A stretch of 64,000 bases of DNA, from positions 310,001 through 374,000 of the forward strand of contig CAVYQF010000008.1 in NCBI GenBank assembly GCA_963770545.1. Direction: 5' to 3'. Below are positions 44,193 to 52,979 of the stretch, piece after piece. The stretch comes from RYN-230 sp963770545 (GTDB lineage: Bacteria; Actinomycetota; Actinomycetes; Streptosporangiales; Streptosporangiaceae). The notes under the pieces were generated by a model that saw only the letters and a list, made by a program, of their open reading frames with translations, was not told where the DNA came from and made no database searches. Position 1 is the stretch's first letter. Every line of letters starts with the position of its first letter. The translations under genes were made by a program, and so were the position numbers.

Positions 44193-46667
44193 ATGCACGT
44201 TGACACGGTTTTCGGGGCCATCGGCCGGTGGGCCGTCCGCCTGCGCTGGCTGATCCTGCTGATCTGGGTCTTCGGCGCGATCGCGGCTGTGACGCAGCTG
44301 CCGGCGCTGTCGAGTGTGACCCAGAGCAACAACTCCAAGTTCCTGCCCGCGAGCGCGCCGAGCCAGCACGCGATCGATCTGTCCGCACCGTTCGGCAGCT
44401 CGAACCTGCTCCCGGTTCCCGTCATCGCGGCGACCACTAGCGGACCGCTGACCGCCGCAGACATCAGCGCCGTGACTTCGTTGCAGTCGCAGTTGCACTC
44501 CGTGCCCGGTATCCAGAAGGTGCTCGACGTCGGCCGTTCCGCCAACGGCCAGGCCGTGCAGCTCCTCGCCCTCGCGGCCAACAACAGCGGCAACCAGAAC
44601 TATCAAGAGAACCTCATCGACGACATGCGCGCGAAGATCGCCAGCGCCGGGCTGCCCGCCGGGCTGCGGGCCCACCTGGCGGGCAGCATCGCCGTGCAGG
44701 TGGACCAGCAGAAGGCGTCCGGTAACACCGGCAACAAGGTGCAGGACCTGTCGCTGATCTTCATCATCGTGCTGCTCGTGCTCATCTTCCGGTCGCTGAC
44801 GCTGGCCATCGTCACAGTCCTGCCCGCCCTGATATCTGTGCTCATCTCCGGCCCGCTGGTGGCCGAGGCGGCCAAGCACGGCCTGCAGGTATCACCGCTG
44901 GCCCAGTTCCTGCTGATCGTCCTGGTGCTCGGGGCCGGCACCGACTACGGGCTGTTCCTGGTCTTCCGGGTCCGCGAGGAGCTGCGGGCGGCCGGCCACG
45001 ACGTGACCGGCATGGACGGGGCACCGGAGCGAGGCCTATTCCGGTCCGTGCTCTCGGACCTGGCCGGACCCCGGCCGGCCGCGCGGACTGCGCTGATTGA
45101 ATCGGTCACGCGGGTCGGCGAGTCGATCACCTTCTCGGCCGCCACGGTCATCGCGGCCGTGCTGACCCTGCTGGCGGCCAGCTTCCCCTTCTACTCCAAT
45201 CTCGGCATCCCGTTCGCGATCGCAATCGCGGTCACCCTGCTGGCCGGCCTTACGCTGCTGCCCGCGCTCCTGTCGATCCGCCTGTCACTGCTGGCCGTGA
45301 AGCGGACGGTCTTCCAGGCCCTGTTCCACAAGCCCAAGCTGCTGCCCTGGAGCATCCAGGGGAGCGGCGGGACCGGCGTCTGGGGCCGGGTGGCCGGCCG
45401 GATCGTGCGCCGGCCCGCTCTCACGCTGACCATCGGCGTGCTGGCGTTCGGCGCCCTGGCCCTGGGCGCGCTCGGCTACTCGGCGTCCGGCTTCGGGGGC
45501 AGCACGGCCCCGCCCGCGGGCAGTGACTCCGCGAAGGGCACCCTGCTGCTGACCAAGTACTTCCCGGAGTCGGCCGCCAACCCGACCTCGCCGATCTATA
45601 AGTTCAGCCAGCCGGTCTGGACCGATCCTCAGGTCCTGGCCAAGGCGACCAGCGAGCTCAAGGCGAGCAGCCTGTTCACCACGGTGGCCGGGCCGCTCAA
45701 CCCGAGCGGGCTGACGCTGCCACCCGCCGACTATGCCCGGCTGCACGCCGCGCTCGGCCCGGCCAGCGCCTTGCCGCCGGTAGAACCCCCGGGCCTGGTG
45801 GGCAAGGTGCCGCCCGACATCTACCAGCTGTACCGCAGCACCTCCAACTTCGTCAGCGCCGACGGGCGGACAGTGCAGTACTCCGTCGGGCTGAAGGCCG
45901 GCGATCCCGGCGGCACCCCCGCCCTGAATGCCGTCCCGGCCATCCGCGCCGAGAACGCCAGGGTGGCCAAATCCATCGGGGCCGCCGACTCGGCGGTCGG
46001 CGGCGAGGCCCCAGCTCTCTACGACATCAGCGCGGTGTCCAATAGTGACCTGATCAGGGTCATCCCCATCGCGATCGTGGTGATCGGGATCCTGCTGGCG
46101 CTCGTGCTGCGGAGCCTGGTCGCCCCGCTCTACCTCATCGCCTCGGTGGGCTTGTCTTACCTGGCCGCACTGGGGCTCTCCGTGATCTTGTTCGTCAACA
46201 TCGGGGGGAGCCAGGGACTGGTCTTCTTCCTGCCGTTCCTGATGTTCATCTTCCTGCTCGCACTGGGTGAGGACTACAACATCCTGGTCATGACCCGGAT
46301 CAGGGAAGAGGCGCGCAAACAGCCGCTGCGGGAGGCGGTGGTCAAGGCGATCGGCGTGACCGGCACGACGGTGACCTCGGCCGGCCTGGTGCTGGCCGGC
46401 ACCTTCGTGGTGTTCGGCGTCGTGGCCGGCAGCGGGGCGGGCGGCAGCCAGTTCCGCGACATCGCGATCAGCCTCGCGCTCGGAATCCTGATGGATACCT
46501 TCCTGGTCCGGACCCTGCTGGTGCCCTCCACGGTCGTGCTGCTCGGCCGGTGGAACTGGTGGCCATCCAAGCTGACCATGGACCGCCCGGAGGTGCCCGC
46601 GCCTTCGCCCGGGCAGGCCGTGGCCGGGACGGCCGGCCCGGAGTCCGCCTCCACGCCCCAGCCCTAA
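44193..46667 (+). CDS. MMPL/RND-family membrane transporter
   Basis: Large (824-residue) proton-driven exporter of the MmpL type, moving lipids or hydrophobic compounds. Two MMPL repeats are clear. The first has helix 1 LRWLILLIWVFGAIAAV and a six-helix block with LGAGTDYGLFLVFRVREEL (GxxxDY). The second has FLLALGEDYNILVMTRIREE and TGTTVTSAGLVLAGTFVVFG. Extracytoplasmic domains lie at ~45-180 and ~430-570. The start is placed at ATG 44193; a GTG at 44073 would add 40 Pro-rich residues and is rejected. The gene ends one base before the convergent CoA-transferase. Confidence 0.9.
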   Translation: MHVDTVFGAIGRWAVRLRWLILLIWVFGAIAAVTQLPALSSVTQSNNSKFLPASAPSQHAIDLSAPFGSSNLLPVPVIAATTSGPLTAADISAVTSLQSQLHSVPGIQKVLDVGRSANGQAVQLLALAANNSGNQNYQENLIDDMRAKIASAGLPAGLRAHLAGSIAVQVDQQKASGNTGNKVQDLSLIFIIVLLVLIFRSLTLAIVTVLPALISVLISGPLVAEAAKHGLQVSPLAQFLLIVLVLGAGTDYGLFLVFRVREELRAAGHDVTGMDGAPERGLFRSVLSDLAGPRPAARTALIESVTRVGESITFSAATVIAAVLTLLAASFPFYSNLGIPFAIAIAVTLLAGLTLLPALLSIRLSLLAVKRTVFQALFHKPKLLPWSIQGSGGTGVWGRVAGRIVRRPALTLTIGVLAFGALALGALGYSASGFGGSTAPPAGSDSAKGTLLLTKYFPESAANPTSPIYKFSQPVWTDPQVLAKATSELKASSLFTTVAGPLNPSGLTLPPADYARLHAALGPASALPPVEPPGLVGKVPPDIYQLYRSTSNFVSADGRTVQYSVGLKAGDPGGTPALNAVPAIRAENARVAKSIGAADSAVGGEAPALYDISAVSNSDLIRVIPIAIVVIGILLALVLRSLVAPLYLIASVGLSYLAALGLSVILFVNIGGSQGLVFFLPFLMFIFLLALGEDYNILVMTRIREEARKQPLREAVVKAIGVTGTTVTSAGLVLAGTFVVFGVVAGSGAGGSQFRDIAISLALGILMDTFLVRTLLVPSTVVLLGRWNWWPSKLTMDRPEVPAPSPGQAVAGTAGPESASTPQP

Positions 46668-47888
46668 TCACGCGGGCGGCTGGACTAGGGCACCGGAGGC
46701 ATCCAGGGCCGCGATTTCGGCGGCGCTGAACCCCAGCTCGCTCAGGACCTCGGCGTTGTGCTCGCCCTGGCGGGCCGCCAGATGGTCCTGGCCGGGCGCC
46801 ACCTGGTCCGCGAAGTGCCATGGGCGGCCGGGAATCCTGATCTCGCCACCGGAGCGGTCGGACACAGCCCGCACCGCGTTCCACTCGCGGGCCCAGTCGC
46901 TGTCCGCGAACTCCCGGACGCTGCGCACCTGCCCGGTGGCGATCTTCGCCTCGTCCAGCTGAGCGTCCAGTGACTCCATGTCCGCGAAGGTCCAGATCCA
47001 CTCCTGGACGATCCGGTGCAGCGCCTCCAGGTTGCGCAGGCGCAGCTCCGGCGTGCGGAATCGCGGGTCCCGGCCGAGATCAGGCCGTCGCATGGCGGCC
47101 AGGTAGAAGGGGAAGGACATGCTGCCGACCAGGCTCATCGGGCTCGCGAATCGCTCACCGTGGGGTCCGGCGAAGAACGGGCCGTCGGTGGCCCCCAGGA
47201 TCGGCCGCTCGGCACCCAGTTCCGCATCCGACAAGTCGGCGTGCACACGCTCGTTGATGGAGAGCATCACGGCCGCCATGGCCACATCGATGTACTGGCC
47301 CCGGCCGGTGCGCGCGCGTTCGGTCAGGCAGGCCAGGATGGCGATGGCGGCGTGCAGGCCGGAGTAGACATCGGCGTGCGAGAGCGAGTCGCTGCGTAGC
47401 GTGCCGGTCCGCTCGAAGTGGTCGGCGGTGTTGGCGGTGATCCCCGTCTCAGCCTGGACGGTCGGCGCGTAGGCCATCCGCGAGCGCCACGCGCCGTGCT
47501 GGCCGTAGCCGCTGATCGAGGCGTAGACCACGCCCGGGTTGCGGGACGAGACCGAGTCGTATCCCAGCCCGAACGAGGCGAGCGCACCGGGCCTGAAGTT
47601 CTCCACGATCACGTCGGCGGTGTCGCAGAGCCGCAGCGCCGCTTCGCGGGCACCCGGCGCGTTGAGGTCGATGCTCACGTTGCGCTTGCCCGCGTTCTGC
47701 TGGGCGTAGTAACCGGAGACCTGTCCCTGGCTGGGGAACGCCTTCCGGGACAGGTCGCCGCCAGGCGGCTCGAGCTTGATGACCTCAGCGCCCAGGTCGA
47801 GCAGGGTCTTGGCGCAGTGCGGGCCGGCCAGCACGCGGGAGAAATCCACCACCCGGGTGCCCTCGAGCGGAAGCGGCATGCCGCTCAC
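46668..47888 (-). CDS. CaiB/BaiF (family III) CoA-transferase
   Basis: Predicted to move CoA between carboxylic acids, activating the substrate for the neighbouring hydratase. Recognisable: LEGTRVVDFSRVLAGPHCAK, then GADVIVENFRPGALASFGLG-like DVIVENFRPG and GVVYASISGYGQHGAWRSRM. The family's nucleophilic Asp usually sits in YDxxxQAxxG; here the aligned segment is AYAPTVQAETG, with Ala at that position, so normal transferase chemistry is uncertain. Length 406 is standard. It overlaps the enoyl-CoA hydratase gene by ATGA and is the last gene of the operon. Confidence 0.85.
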   Translation of the reverse strand: MSGMPLPLEGTRVVDFSRVLAGPHCAKTLLDLGAEVIKLEPPGGDLSRKAFPSQGQVSGYYAQQNAGKRNVSIDLNAPGAREAALRLCDTADVIVENFRPGALASFGLGYDSVSSRNPGVVYASISGYGQHGAWRSRMAYAPTVQAETGITANTADHFERTGTLRSDSLSHADVYSGLHAAIAILACLTERARTGRGQYIDVAMAAVMLSINERVHADLSDAELGAERPILGATDGPFFAGPHGERFASPMSLVGSMSFPFYLAAMRRPDLGRDPRFRTPELRLRNLEALHRIVQEWIWTFADMESLDAQLDEAKIATGQVRSVREFADSDWAREWNAVRAVSDRSGGEIRIPGRPWHFADQVAPGQDHLAARQGEHNAEVLSELGFSAAEIAALDASGALVQPPA

Positions 47889-48697
47889 CGGCCCTCGAAC
47901 TCGGCCATGCCGACACCGTTCTCGTGATACGACCTGACCGCGGCGCGGAAGTCGGCCGAGCGCATGATCGGCCGCTGAATCTCCGCCATGGCGTTATCGG
48001 CGGCCGTGATGCCCTCGTTGACCGCGATGGAGACCAGGCGCTTGGTGGCCGTGTTAGCGATCGACGGGCCGTGCGCGAGTTCCTGGGCGAGCACCATCGT
48101 GGCGCCGTCCAGCTGTTCGTCGGCGACTACCCAGTTGATGACGTTCCAGCGTTCCAGGGTGGTGGCGGGATAACGCCGGCCGAGCAGGGCCATCTCCTTG
48201 GCCCGGGCCGCACCGGCGCGCTGGGTGAGCCGCTGCACCGCACCCATCAGGGGGTGCAGGCCGACCGTGACCTCGACCGAGCCCAGCTTCGCCGACTCTG
48301 ACGCCACGATCAGGTCGCACGCCAGCGCGAGCTCGAAGCCGCCCCCGACACAGACCCCCTGGACACTGGCGATGATGGGGGCCGCGTGCTCGTCGAAGGC
48401 TCGCAGCGTCTCGACCAGGCCCCAGTCGAGGAGGTCGGATTTATCGGCGTCGGCGACCATCGCGTCCAGGTCTGCCCCGGCGGAGAAGTGGCGCAGGGAG
48501 CTGCGCAGGATGACGGCGCGGGCGCCTTCCCGCTGCGCCCAGGCGAGTCCGGCGATGAGCTCGCGGCTCAGGGTGCGGTCCAGGAGGTTGTAGGGGGCCA
48601 GTCCCATGGACAAGATGGCGACGGTCCCGTCCATGATCGTGGTCAGCGCGCCGCGGTCAGTGGCCGCGGGGACAGGCTGCGGTGCGGTGTTCGGCAC
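47885..48697 (-). CDS. Enoyl-CoA hydratase/isomerase family protein
   Basis: Crotonase-fold enzyme of 270 residues, probably hydrating or isomerising an acyl-CoA. The oxyanion-hole segments are RHFSAGADLDAM and VQGVCVGGGFELALACDLIV. The glutamate of the second active-site segment is present in LGSVEVTVGLHP. The C-terminal helical domain ends normally. The ATG overlaps nothing upstream; 42 bases separate it from the BKACE gene, so CoA-transferase, hydratase, BKACE and tautomerase are likely one transcript. Confidence 0.88.
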   Translation of the reverse strand: MPNTAPQPVPAATDRGALTTIMDGTVAILSMGLAPYNLLDRTLSRELIAGLAWAQREGARAVILRSSLRHFSAGADLDAMVADADKSDLLDWGLVETLRAFDEHAAPIIASVQGVCVGGGFELALACDLIVASESAKLGSVEVTVGLHPLMGAVQRLTQRAGAARAKEMALLGRRYPATTLERWNVINWVVADEQLDGATMVLAQELAHGPSIANTATKRLVSIAVNEGITAADNAMAEIQRPIMRSADFRAAVRSYHENGVGMAEFEGR

Positions 48698-48739
48698 GGC
48701 GATCTTCCAATGCTCATTGCGGTGGCGGCGGCCCCGCGG

Positions 48740-49558
48740 CTAGCGGGGCGGCAGGCGGAGCCGGGCGGCGGTCTCCTCCACCGAGGCGGTCGGGCGGTCC
48801 AGCGCGGCCGCGAGGTTCACGGCCCGCTGCACGAGGGGCAGGTTGCCCGGGCTCAGCTCGCCCTTGCGCAGGTAGAGGGCGTCCTCCAGCCCGGCCCGCG
48901 CGTTACCGCCCAGGGCCAGGCCGATGGCGGTCAGCTCCAGGTTGGCCCGGCCGATGGCGATGACCTGCCAGACACAGTCCGGCGGGAGGCGGCGCACCAT
49001 CGTGAGGAGGTTGTCCGGGGTGGCCGCCATCCCGCCGCCCACCCCCAGGACGAGCGAGAACTGCAGCGGCGCGTCGCTGAGCAGCCCGGCGTCCCGCAGC
49101 CGCAGGCAGGCGTCGAGATGGCCGGTGTCGTAGATCTCCAGCTCCGGCTTGACCCCGAGTTCCTGCATGCGCCGGGCCAGCCGGGCCACATCGTCCGGCG
49201 GGTTGCGGAACTCCCCGGAGCCGAACGTCATCGTGCACGGATTCAGGGTGGCCATCCGGGGCCGGAGCTCGACGAGGGCGGCGCGCTCCTCGAACGGCAC
49301 CGCAAGCCCGACCCCGGTGGACAGCTGGATGAGGATGGGACACCGCTCCGCGATCAGGTCCATCGTCCGCCGGGCGATGTCCAGGTCCGCCGTGGGCCGG
49401 TCGCGGGCGTCGCGCAGGTGGACATGCGCGACGGACGCCCCGGCCAGGTAGGCCTGGTGGACGGCCTCGGCGATCTCCTGCGGCTGCGTGGGGAGCGCTG
49501 GGTTGTCCGCCTTGGACGCGATCGGCCCGGTGGGCGCCACCGTAATGACGACGCTCAT
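48740..49558 (-). CDS. BKACE family beta-keto acid cleavage enzyme
   Basis: Zn-dependent enzyme that condenses a beta-keto acid with acetyl-CoA and splits it into acetoacetate and a new CoA ester (family of 3-keto-5-aminohexanoate cleavage enzyme, formerly DUF849). 273 residues. The metal ligands are in ASVAHVHLRDARDRPTADLD (HxH). ILIQLSTGVG, MATLNPCTMTFGS, ELEIYDTGHLDACLRL and NARAGLEDALYLRKGELSPG are all family hallmarks. The ATG at 49558 is used because longer versions only run antisense of the tautomerase gene. It is seven bases after the tautomerase stop. The true keto acid is unknown. Confidence 0.9.
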   Translation of the reverse strand: MSVVITVAPTGPIASKADNPALPTQPQEIAEAVHQAYLAGASVAHVHLRDARDRPTADLDIARRTMDLIAERCPILIQLSTGVGLAVPFEERAALVELRPRMATLNPCTMTFGSGEFRNPPDDVARLARRMQELGVKPELEIYDTGHLDACLRLRDAGLLSDAPLQFSLVLGVGGGMAATPDNLLTMVRRLPPDCVWQVIAIGRANLELTAIGLALGGNARAGLEDALYLRKGELSPGNLPLVQRAVNLAAALDRPTASVEETAARLRLPPR

Positions 49559-49565
49559 CGCGGGC

Positions 49566-50045
49566 TCACTCGCCGGTCGTGCCGGGGGCCAGGGCCAGGT
49601 TGACGGGGAGCTTCTCGGCCTGGGCGTAAGGGCTCGCCTTGTTCTCCTTGATCCAGCGCTTCTCGGCCATGGACTCGAACGGCGGCGGGATCTCACCCTG
49701 CAGCGACCACAGGTCGAACGGCGGCTCGGTGATGGTGAACTCCCAGTCGTAGCCGCGGTCCTTGACCCAGGGGGCGATGACCTGGTCGAGGTTCCTGACC
49801 CACCATTCCCGGATGACCGGGCCGGGCAGGGTCCGCGCCATCTGGTCGATCTGGATCCGGACGAAGCTGCCGTGGGAGTCGCCGCCCACGTAGAACGAGT
49901 CCGCCGGGACCTCTTCGAAGAGGACGACGACATAGAACCGGGGAATCGGGACGGCGTCGTAGACCTGCGTGATCGCCCCGGCGAACTCCTTCTTGTCCGC
50001 GGCGGTGTACGCATCGACTGGATGGTGGATCTTCCAGAGCGGCAT
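49566..50045 (-). CDS. Tautomerase-family protein (cis-CAAD-like)
   Basis: Oxalocrotonate-tautomerase superfamily enzyme of 159 residues. It begins MPLWKIHHPVDAYTAADKKE, placing the catalytic proline directly after the initiator Met. RFYVVVLFEEVPADSFYVGG and VRIQIDQMARTLPG complete the family core. The C-terminal ~45 residues (YDWEFTITEPPFDLWSLQGE) extend beyond the minimal fold, as in Tautomerase_3 members. The ATG at 50045 has GGGAGGA six bases before it. As the first gene of the run, it and its neighbours likely handle an unsaturated or keto acid intermediate. Confidence 0.85.
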   Translation of the reverse strand: MPLWKIHHPVDAYTAADKKEFAGAITQVYDAVPIPRFYVVVLFEEVPADSFYVGGDSHGSFVRIQIDQMARTLPGPVIREWWVRNLDQVIAPWVKDRGYDWEFTITEPPFDLWSLQGEIPPPFESMAEKRWIKENKASPYAQAEKLPVNLALAPGTTGE

Positions 50046-50327
50046 TGCTGTTCCTCCCATGTCCGTGCTGCGTGGCCGGGCTGGATGTGCCTCAGTGACC
50101 GGGGCCACATCCGAGTGCCCTCAATAGAACACAGATTGAGTCTCGATACAAGACTTAGTTGCAAAATAAGACTCGGAGGTTGAGCGGGCAGTCACGGTTA
50201 GCGGTTGACGCGTAGCGTCCCGTCTCGCCGGCATGACGATTTCTGCGGAACGTGCGAACGGGAATCACGCCGGGAGTCGCGTGGAAAGTCGGGGTGCAGG
50301 CGGTGTTCGGCTGGTGGGTGGGTGCGC
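50046..50327. promoter_or_regulatory. Promoter of the tautomerase-BKACE operon
   Basis: The segment 50120-50175 is strongly AT-rich. It has AGTCT-N7-AGACT (50139-50155) and repeated AAGACT (for example 50150-50155, 50168-50173). AGTTGCAAAATAAGACT at 50157-50173 closely matches AGTTGCAAATGACT at 50907-50920, upstream of the HxlR gene. These are good candidates for HxlR binding sites at both promoters. Confidence 0.55.
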
Positions 50328-50886
50328 TTAGCTGGCGCGTTCGGCGGGTGGGGCCGGGCTCGGCCGGTGCTGACGGGACCCGGGGGCCGGCACCAGGCGG
50401 CCGCGCATATCGAGTTCCGGCCGGACGTCGTCGGGGTATCCGGGACCGACGCAGAACTGGATGCCGGTGTGCGCGACGGGCTGGCCGCACTGAGCGCAGA
50501 TGACCTCGGGGACAACCTCGTGGCCTGCCTTCGCCTTCGTCGTGGCGCAGGGCGACCGGCGCGCCGCCTCCGTCGTCGAGCCACTTGTCTCCCCAGGCGA
50601 GCATGGCCGCGAGGACCGGGAAGAAGTCGCGTCCCATGTCGGTGAGCAGGTACTCATACCGCGGCGGGTTGTCCTGGTAGAACCGCTTGGTCATGACTCC
50701 CGCGTCGACCAGCCTGCCGAGCCGGTCGGACAGCGTGTTCCGGGCGATATTCAGGGAGCGCTGGAACTCGTCGAAGCGGGTGAGTCCCTGCAGTCCGTCG
50801 CGGACGATGAGCAGCGTCCAGGAGTCACCGAACACTCCGACGGCACGCGCCAGCGAGCAAGGCCACTCCGAGAATTCGCGGTTCAT
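50328..50886 (-). pseudogene. HxlR-family regulator with frameshift before the C-terminal zinc-like domain
   Basis: Winged-helix repressor probably controlling the catabolic operon. The HxlR core is complete: WPCSLARAVGVFGDSWTLLI, then RFDEFQRSLNIARNTLSDRL and YQDNPPRYEYLLTDMGRDFF. After LALRHDE-like ALRHDE the open frame goes wrong. One frame over continues AKAGHEVVPEVICAQCGQPV with FCVGPGYPDD, the usual C-terminal tail with CxxC of this subfamily, ending at 50328. One extra base in 50527-50541 accounts for it. The winged helix may still work if only the tail is lost. The ATG at 50886 is the family start. Confidence 0.75.
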
Positions 50887-51355
50887 GCGGTCCAGTTTAG
50901 CTACTGAGTTGCAAATGACTTCGTCGCTCGGGTGGTTGGCGCCTCCTGCTACTGCCCTTTGGCGTTCCGTCTTGTTTCCAGGCCGACTCGTCCATACCGC
51001 CGAAACCCTCCGCGCCGCCCCACCTGGGCCCTTCGCTTCAGGAGGCCGGCGGGGACTGTGGGGCATGGGGCCAGCGAGGCTGGTGGGATGCGGACCCGGC
51101 ATCCGGCTCCGGGGGAATAGGAGGCAGAGCCGCCAGGATTGCCTCACGGCCCCCATCAGCCCCAAGAATCCCAGCCGGGTTTCGTGATCAACTGATTGGT
51201 GCGGCTATCACAGCACCATTCAGTTGATCACGACGCGGCGCGGGGCCGGCGGGCGCACGGCGCGGCGCGGGGCCGAGATCTCGGGCTCCAAAGAGGTCAT
51301 CCGCGTGCTGGCCGGCGCGGAGCCCTAGCCGCAGGCCGGCCTGGTTACTTCCGGC
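50887..51355. other. Intergenic region with HxlR promoter and hairpin repeat
   Basis: A 469-base region. It holds the AT-rich HxlR promoter with AGTTGCAAATGACT (50907-50920), then ~240 bases with no coding character, then the second copy of the 48-base hairpin element (51184-51231). The ~120 bases before the aldolase-dehydrogenase stop show nothing I can support. Confidence 0.5.
51184..51231. repeat. 48-bp palindromic element, copy 2
   Basis: Left arm GTGATCAACTGATTGGTG (51184-51201) and right arm CACCATTCAGTTGATCAC (51214-51231) pair with one mismatch around a 12-base centre. Total length and arm sequence match copy 1 at 21354-21401, with paired C-to-T and G-to-A changes that keep the stem. 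Confidence 0.9.
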
Positions 51356-52864
51356 TCAGATCTCTTGGTTGACCGGCAGGATGACGAGGTCCCGGATGTT
51401 GACGTGGCTGGGCCGGGTCAGCATGTACAGCACGGCGTCGGCCACGTCCTCAGACCGCACCCCGGTTCCCGCCGCGACGCCGGCTTGCACGGCGGCGGCA
51501 TCCGTCACCTTCCACAGGTCGTTCAGGACGACACCGGGCGCGACGGATCCGATCCGCACTCCGGTCCCGATCAGCTGGCGCCGGATACCGTGAGTCAGCG
51601 CGTGAACGGCGTGCTTGGACGCCGAATACACCGGCTCCCAGTAGGTCACCTGGTGCCCGGCGACCGAACTGGTGATCACGATGTTGCCGGTCCCGGCGGG
51701 GATCATGTGCGTGAGCGCGGCGTGCACGGTCCGCAGGATGCCGCCCACGTTGGTGTCGATCAGGCCCAGCAGTTCGCCCGGGTCGGCGTCCGCGAAGTCA
51801 CCGCCCGCGTAGACGCCGGCGTTGGCGATCAGGATGTCGATCCGGCCGTGGCGCTCGATCGCCGTCCCGATCAGGGCCTCGACGTCCGCGGTGTCGGTCA
51901 CGTCGGCGCGAACCGCGATGGCTGCCTCGCCGAGGGTGGCGACCGCGTCGTCGAGCTTCGACTGCGAGCGCGCCCCCAGCACGAGCTGCACGCCCTCCGC
52001 GGCCAGGGCCCGGGCGATGGCCAGGCCGATCCCGCTCGAGGCGCCGGTGACCACCGCGACCTGGTCCCGCAGGGACTCAGTCATCGGAGCCATCCGCCGG
52101 CGGCCGGCGTTCCGCCAGGTACCGGCCAGCACCTGGCGCCGGTAGATCTCGTCCGGCCGCCCGTCGATCCGGGCCACGTCATGCTCGGACAGGGTGCGTA
52201 CCCCGCCGAGGGTGAGGGCGCCACCGAGAATCCGGCTCACCTTCACCGCCATCGCCGTGATCTGCAGGACCTCCGCGGCCGACTCGCCCAGGGCGAAGAG
52301 GCCATGGTTGCCGAGGTAGACCACCTTCGGCGGGGCGCCGTCGAGTTCGATGTGCCGCAGCATTTCCTGCTGCACGGCCCGGGCCAGGGTCAGGCCCGGA
52401 TCCAGGTACGGCACGAAGGCCGGTTTGCGGCCGAGGATCACGACCTGCTCCGGGAACAGCACGTCGGACGATAGCCGCTCGGCGTGCGGGGAGCAGAGGA
52501 CGATGTTCACCGGGACCGGATGGGTGTGCCCGACGACCGTGGCCCCGCCGACGCTGAGGCAGATCGCGTGCAACATGGCTTCGACCGAGGGCCGCTTGCC
52601 CCCGCGGGCCACGCCACCGAACACCCGCTTGACGTCGCCCTCACTGGCCGTCTCGTCGTTGACCAGGTCGAGCATGGTCGCGATGCCGACCTCGACGAAG
52701 TCCTCGCCGGCGGCGCTGCCCAGCTGAGAACCGCTGGCCTTCACCAGCATCCGGTCGGGGCCGGTACGGATCGAGGTGTTGCCCTCGGCCAGGATGACCA
52801 GATCCCGGCCCGGCTCACCCAGGGTGCGCGACAACTCCACGAGGGTGCGTAGCTCAGATGCCAT
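51356..52864 (-). CDS. Fused class II aldolase / short-chain dehydrogenase
   Basis: A 502-residue bidomain enzyme predicted to reduce or oxidise and cleave a sugar-phosphate or related hydroxyacid. Residues ~1-250 are a class II aldolase/adducin domain (DLVILAEGNTSIRTGPDRML, VVGHTHPVPVNIVLCSPHAE with HxH, YLGNHGLFALGESAAEVLQI). Residues ~262-502 are an SDR: VAVVTGASSGIGLAIARALA, ILIANAGVYAGG, then Ser in VITSSVAGHQ and YSASK. The SDR also has its own Met (MAPMTESLRDQ), but the frame is continuous. The ATG at 52864 is preferred. The family resembles rhamnulose-phosphate aldolase/dehydrogenase fusions but the aldolase part is shorter. A decayed DeoR gene is divergent. Confidence 0.82.
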   Translation of the reverse strand: MASELRTLVELSRTLGEPGRDLVILAEGNTSIRTGPDRMLVKASGSQLGSAAGEDFVEVGIATMLDLVNDETASEGDVKRVFGGVARGGKRPSVEAMLHAICLSVGGATVVGHTHPVPVNIVLCSPHAERLSSDVLFPEQVVILGRKPAFVPYLDPGLTLARAVQQEMLRHIELDGAPPKVVYLGNHGLFALGESAAEVLQITAMAVKVSRILGGALTLGGVRTLSEHDVARIDGRPDEIYRRQVLAGTWRNAGRRRMAPMTESLRDQVAVVTGASSGIGLAIARALAAEGVQLVLGARSQSKLDDAVATLGEAAIAVRADVTDTADVEALIGTAIERHGRIDILIANAGVYAGGDFADADPGELLGLIDTNVGGILRTVHAALTHMIPAGTGNIVITSSVAGHQVTYWEPVYSASKHAVHALTHGIRRQLIGTGVRIGSVAPGVVLNDLWKVTDAAAVQAGVAAGTGVRSEDVADAVLYMLTRPSHVNIRDLVILPVNQEI

Positions 52865-52979
52865 GGCGGGCTCCGGAGGCTCGGCAGATTCGACGCCCGA
52901 CACAATAGCCAGGCCTCCCTCTAGCCTCGCTCCCTTGAGGGCAAAGGGTGGCGCCGACCGGGTGGAGGATCGGGAACTG

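Noticed and set aside
49559..50164. Long N-terminal extension of the BKACE gene
   Set aside because: It only runs through the tautomerase gene in another frame; BKACE starts at MSVVITVAPTG.
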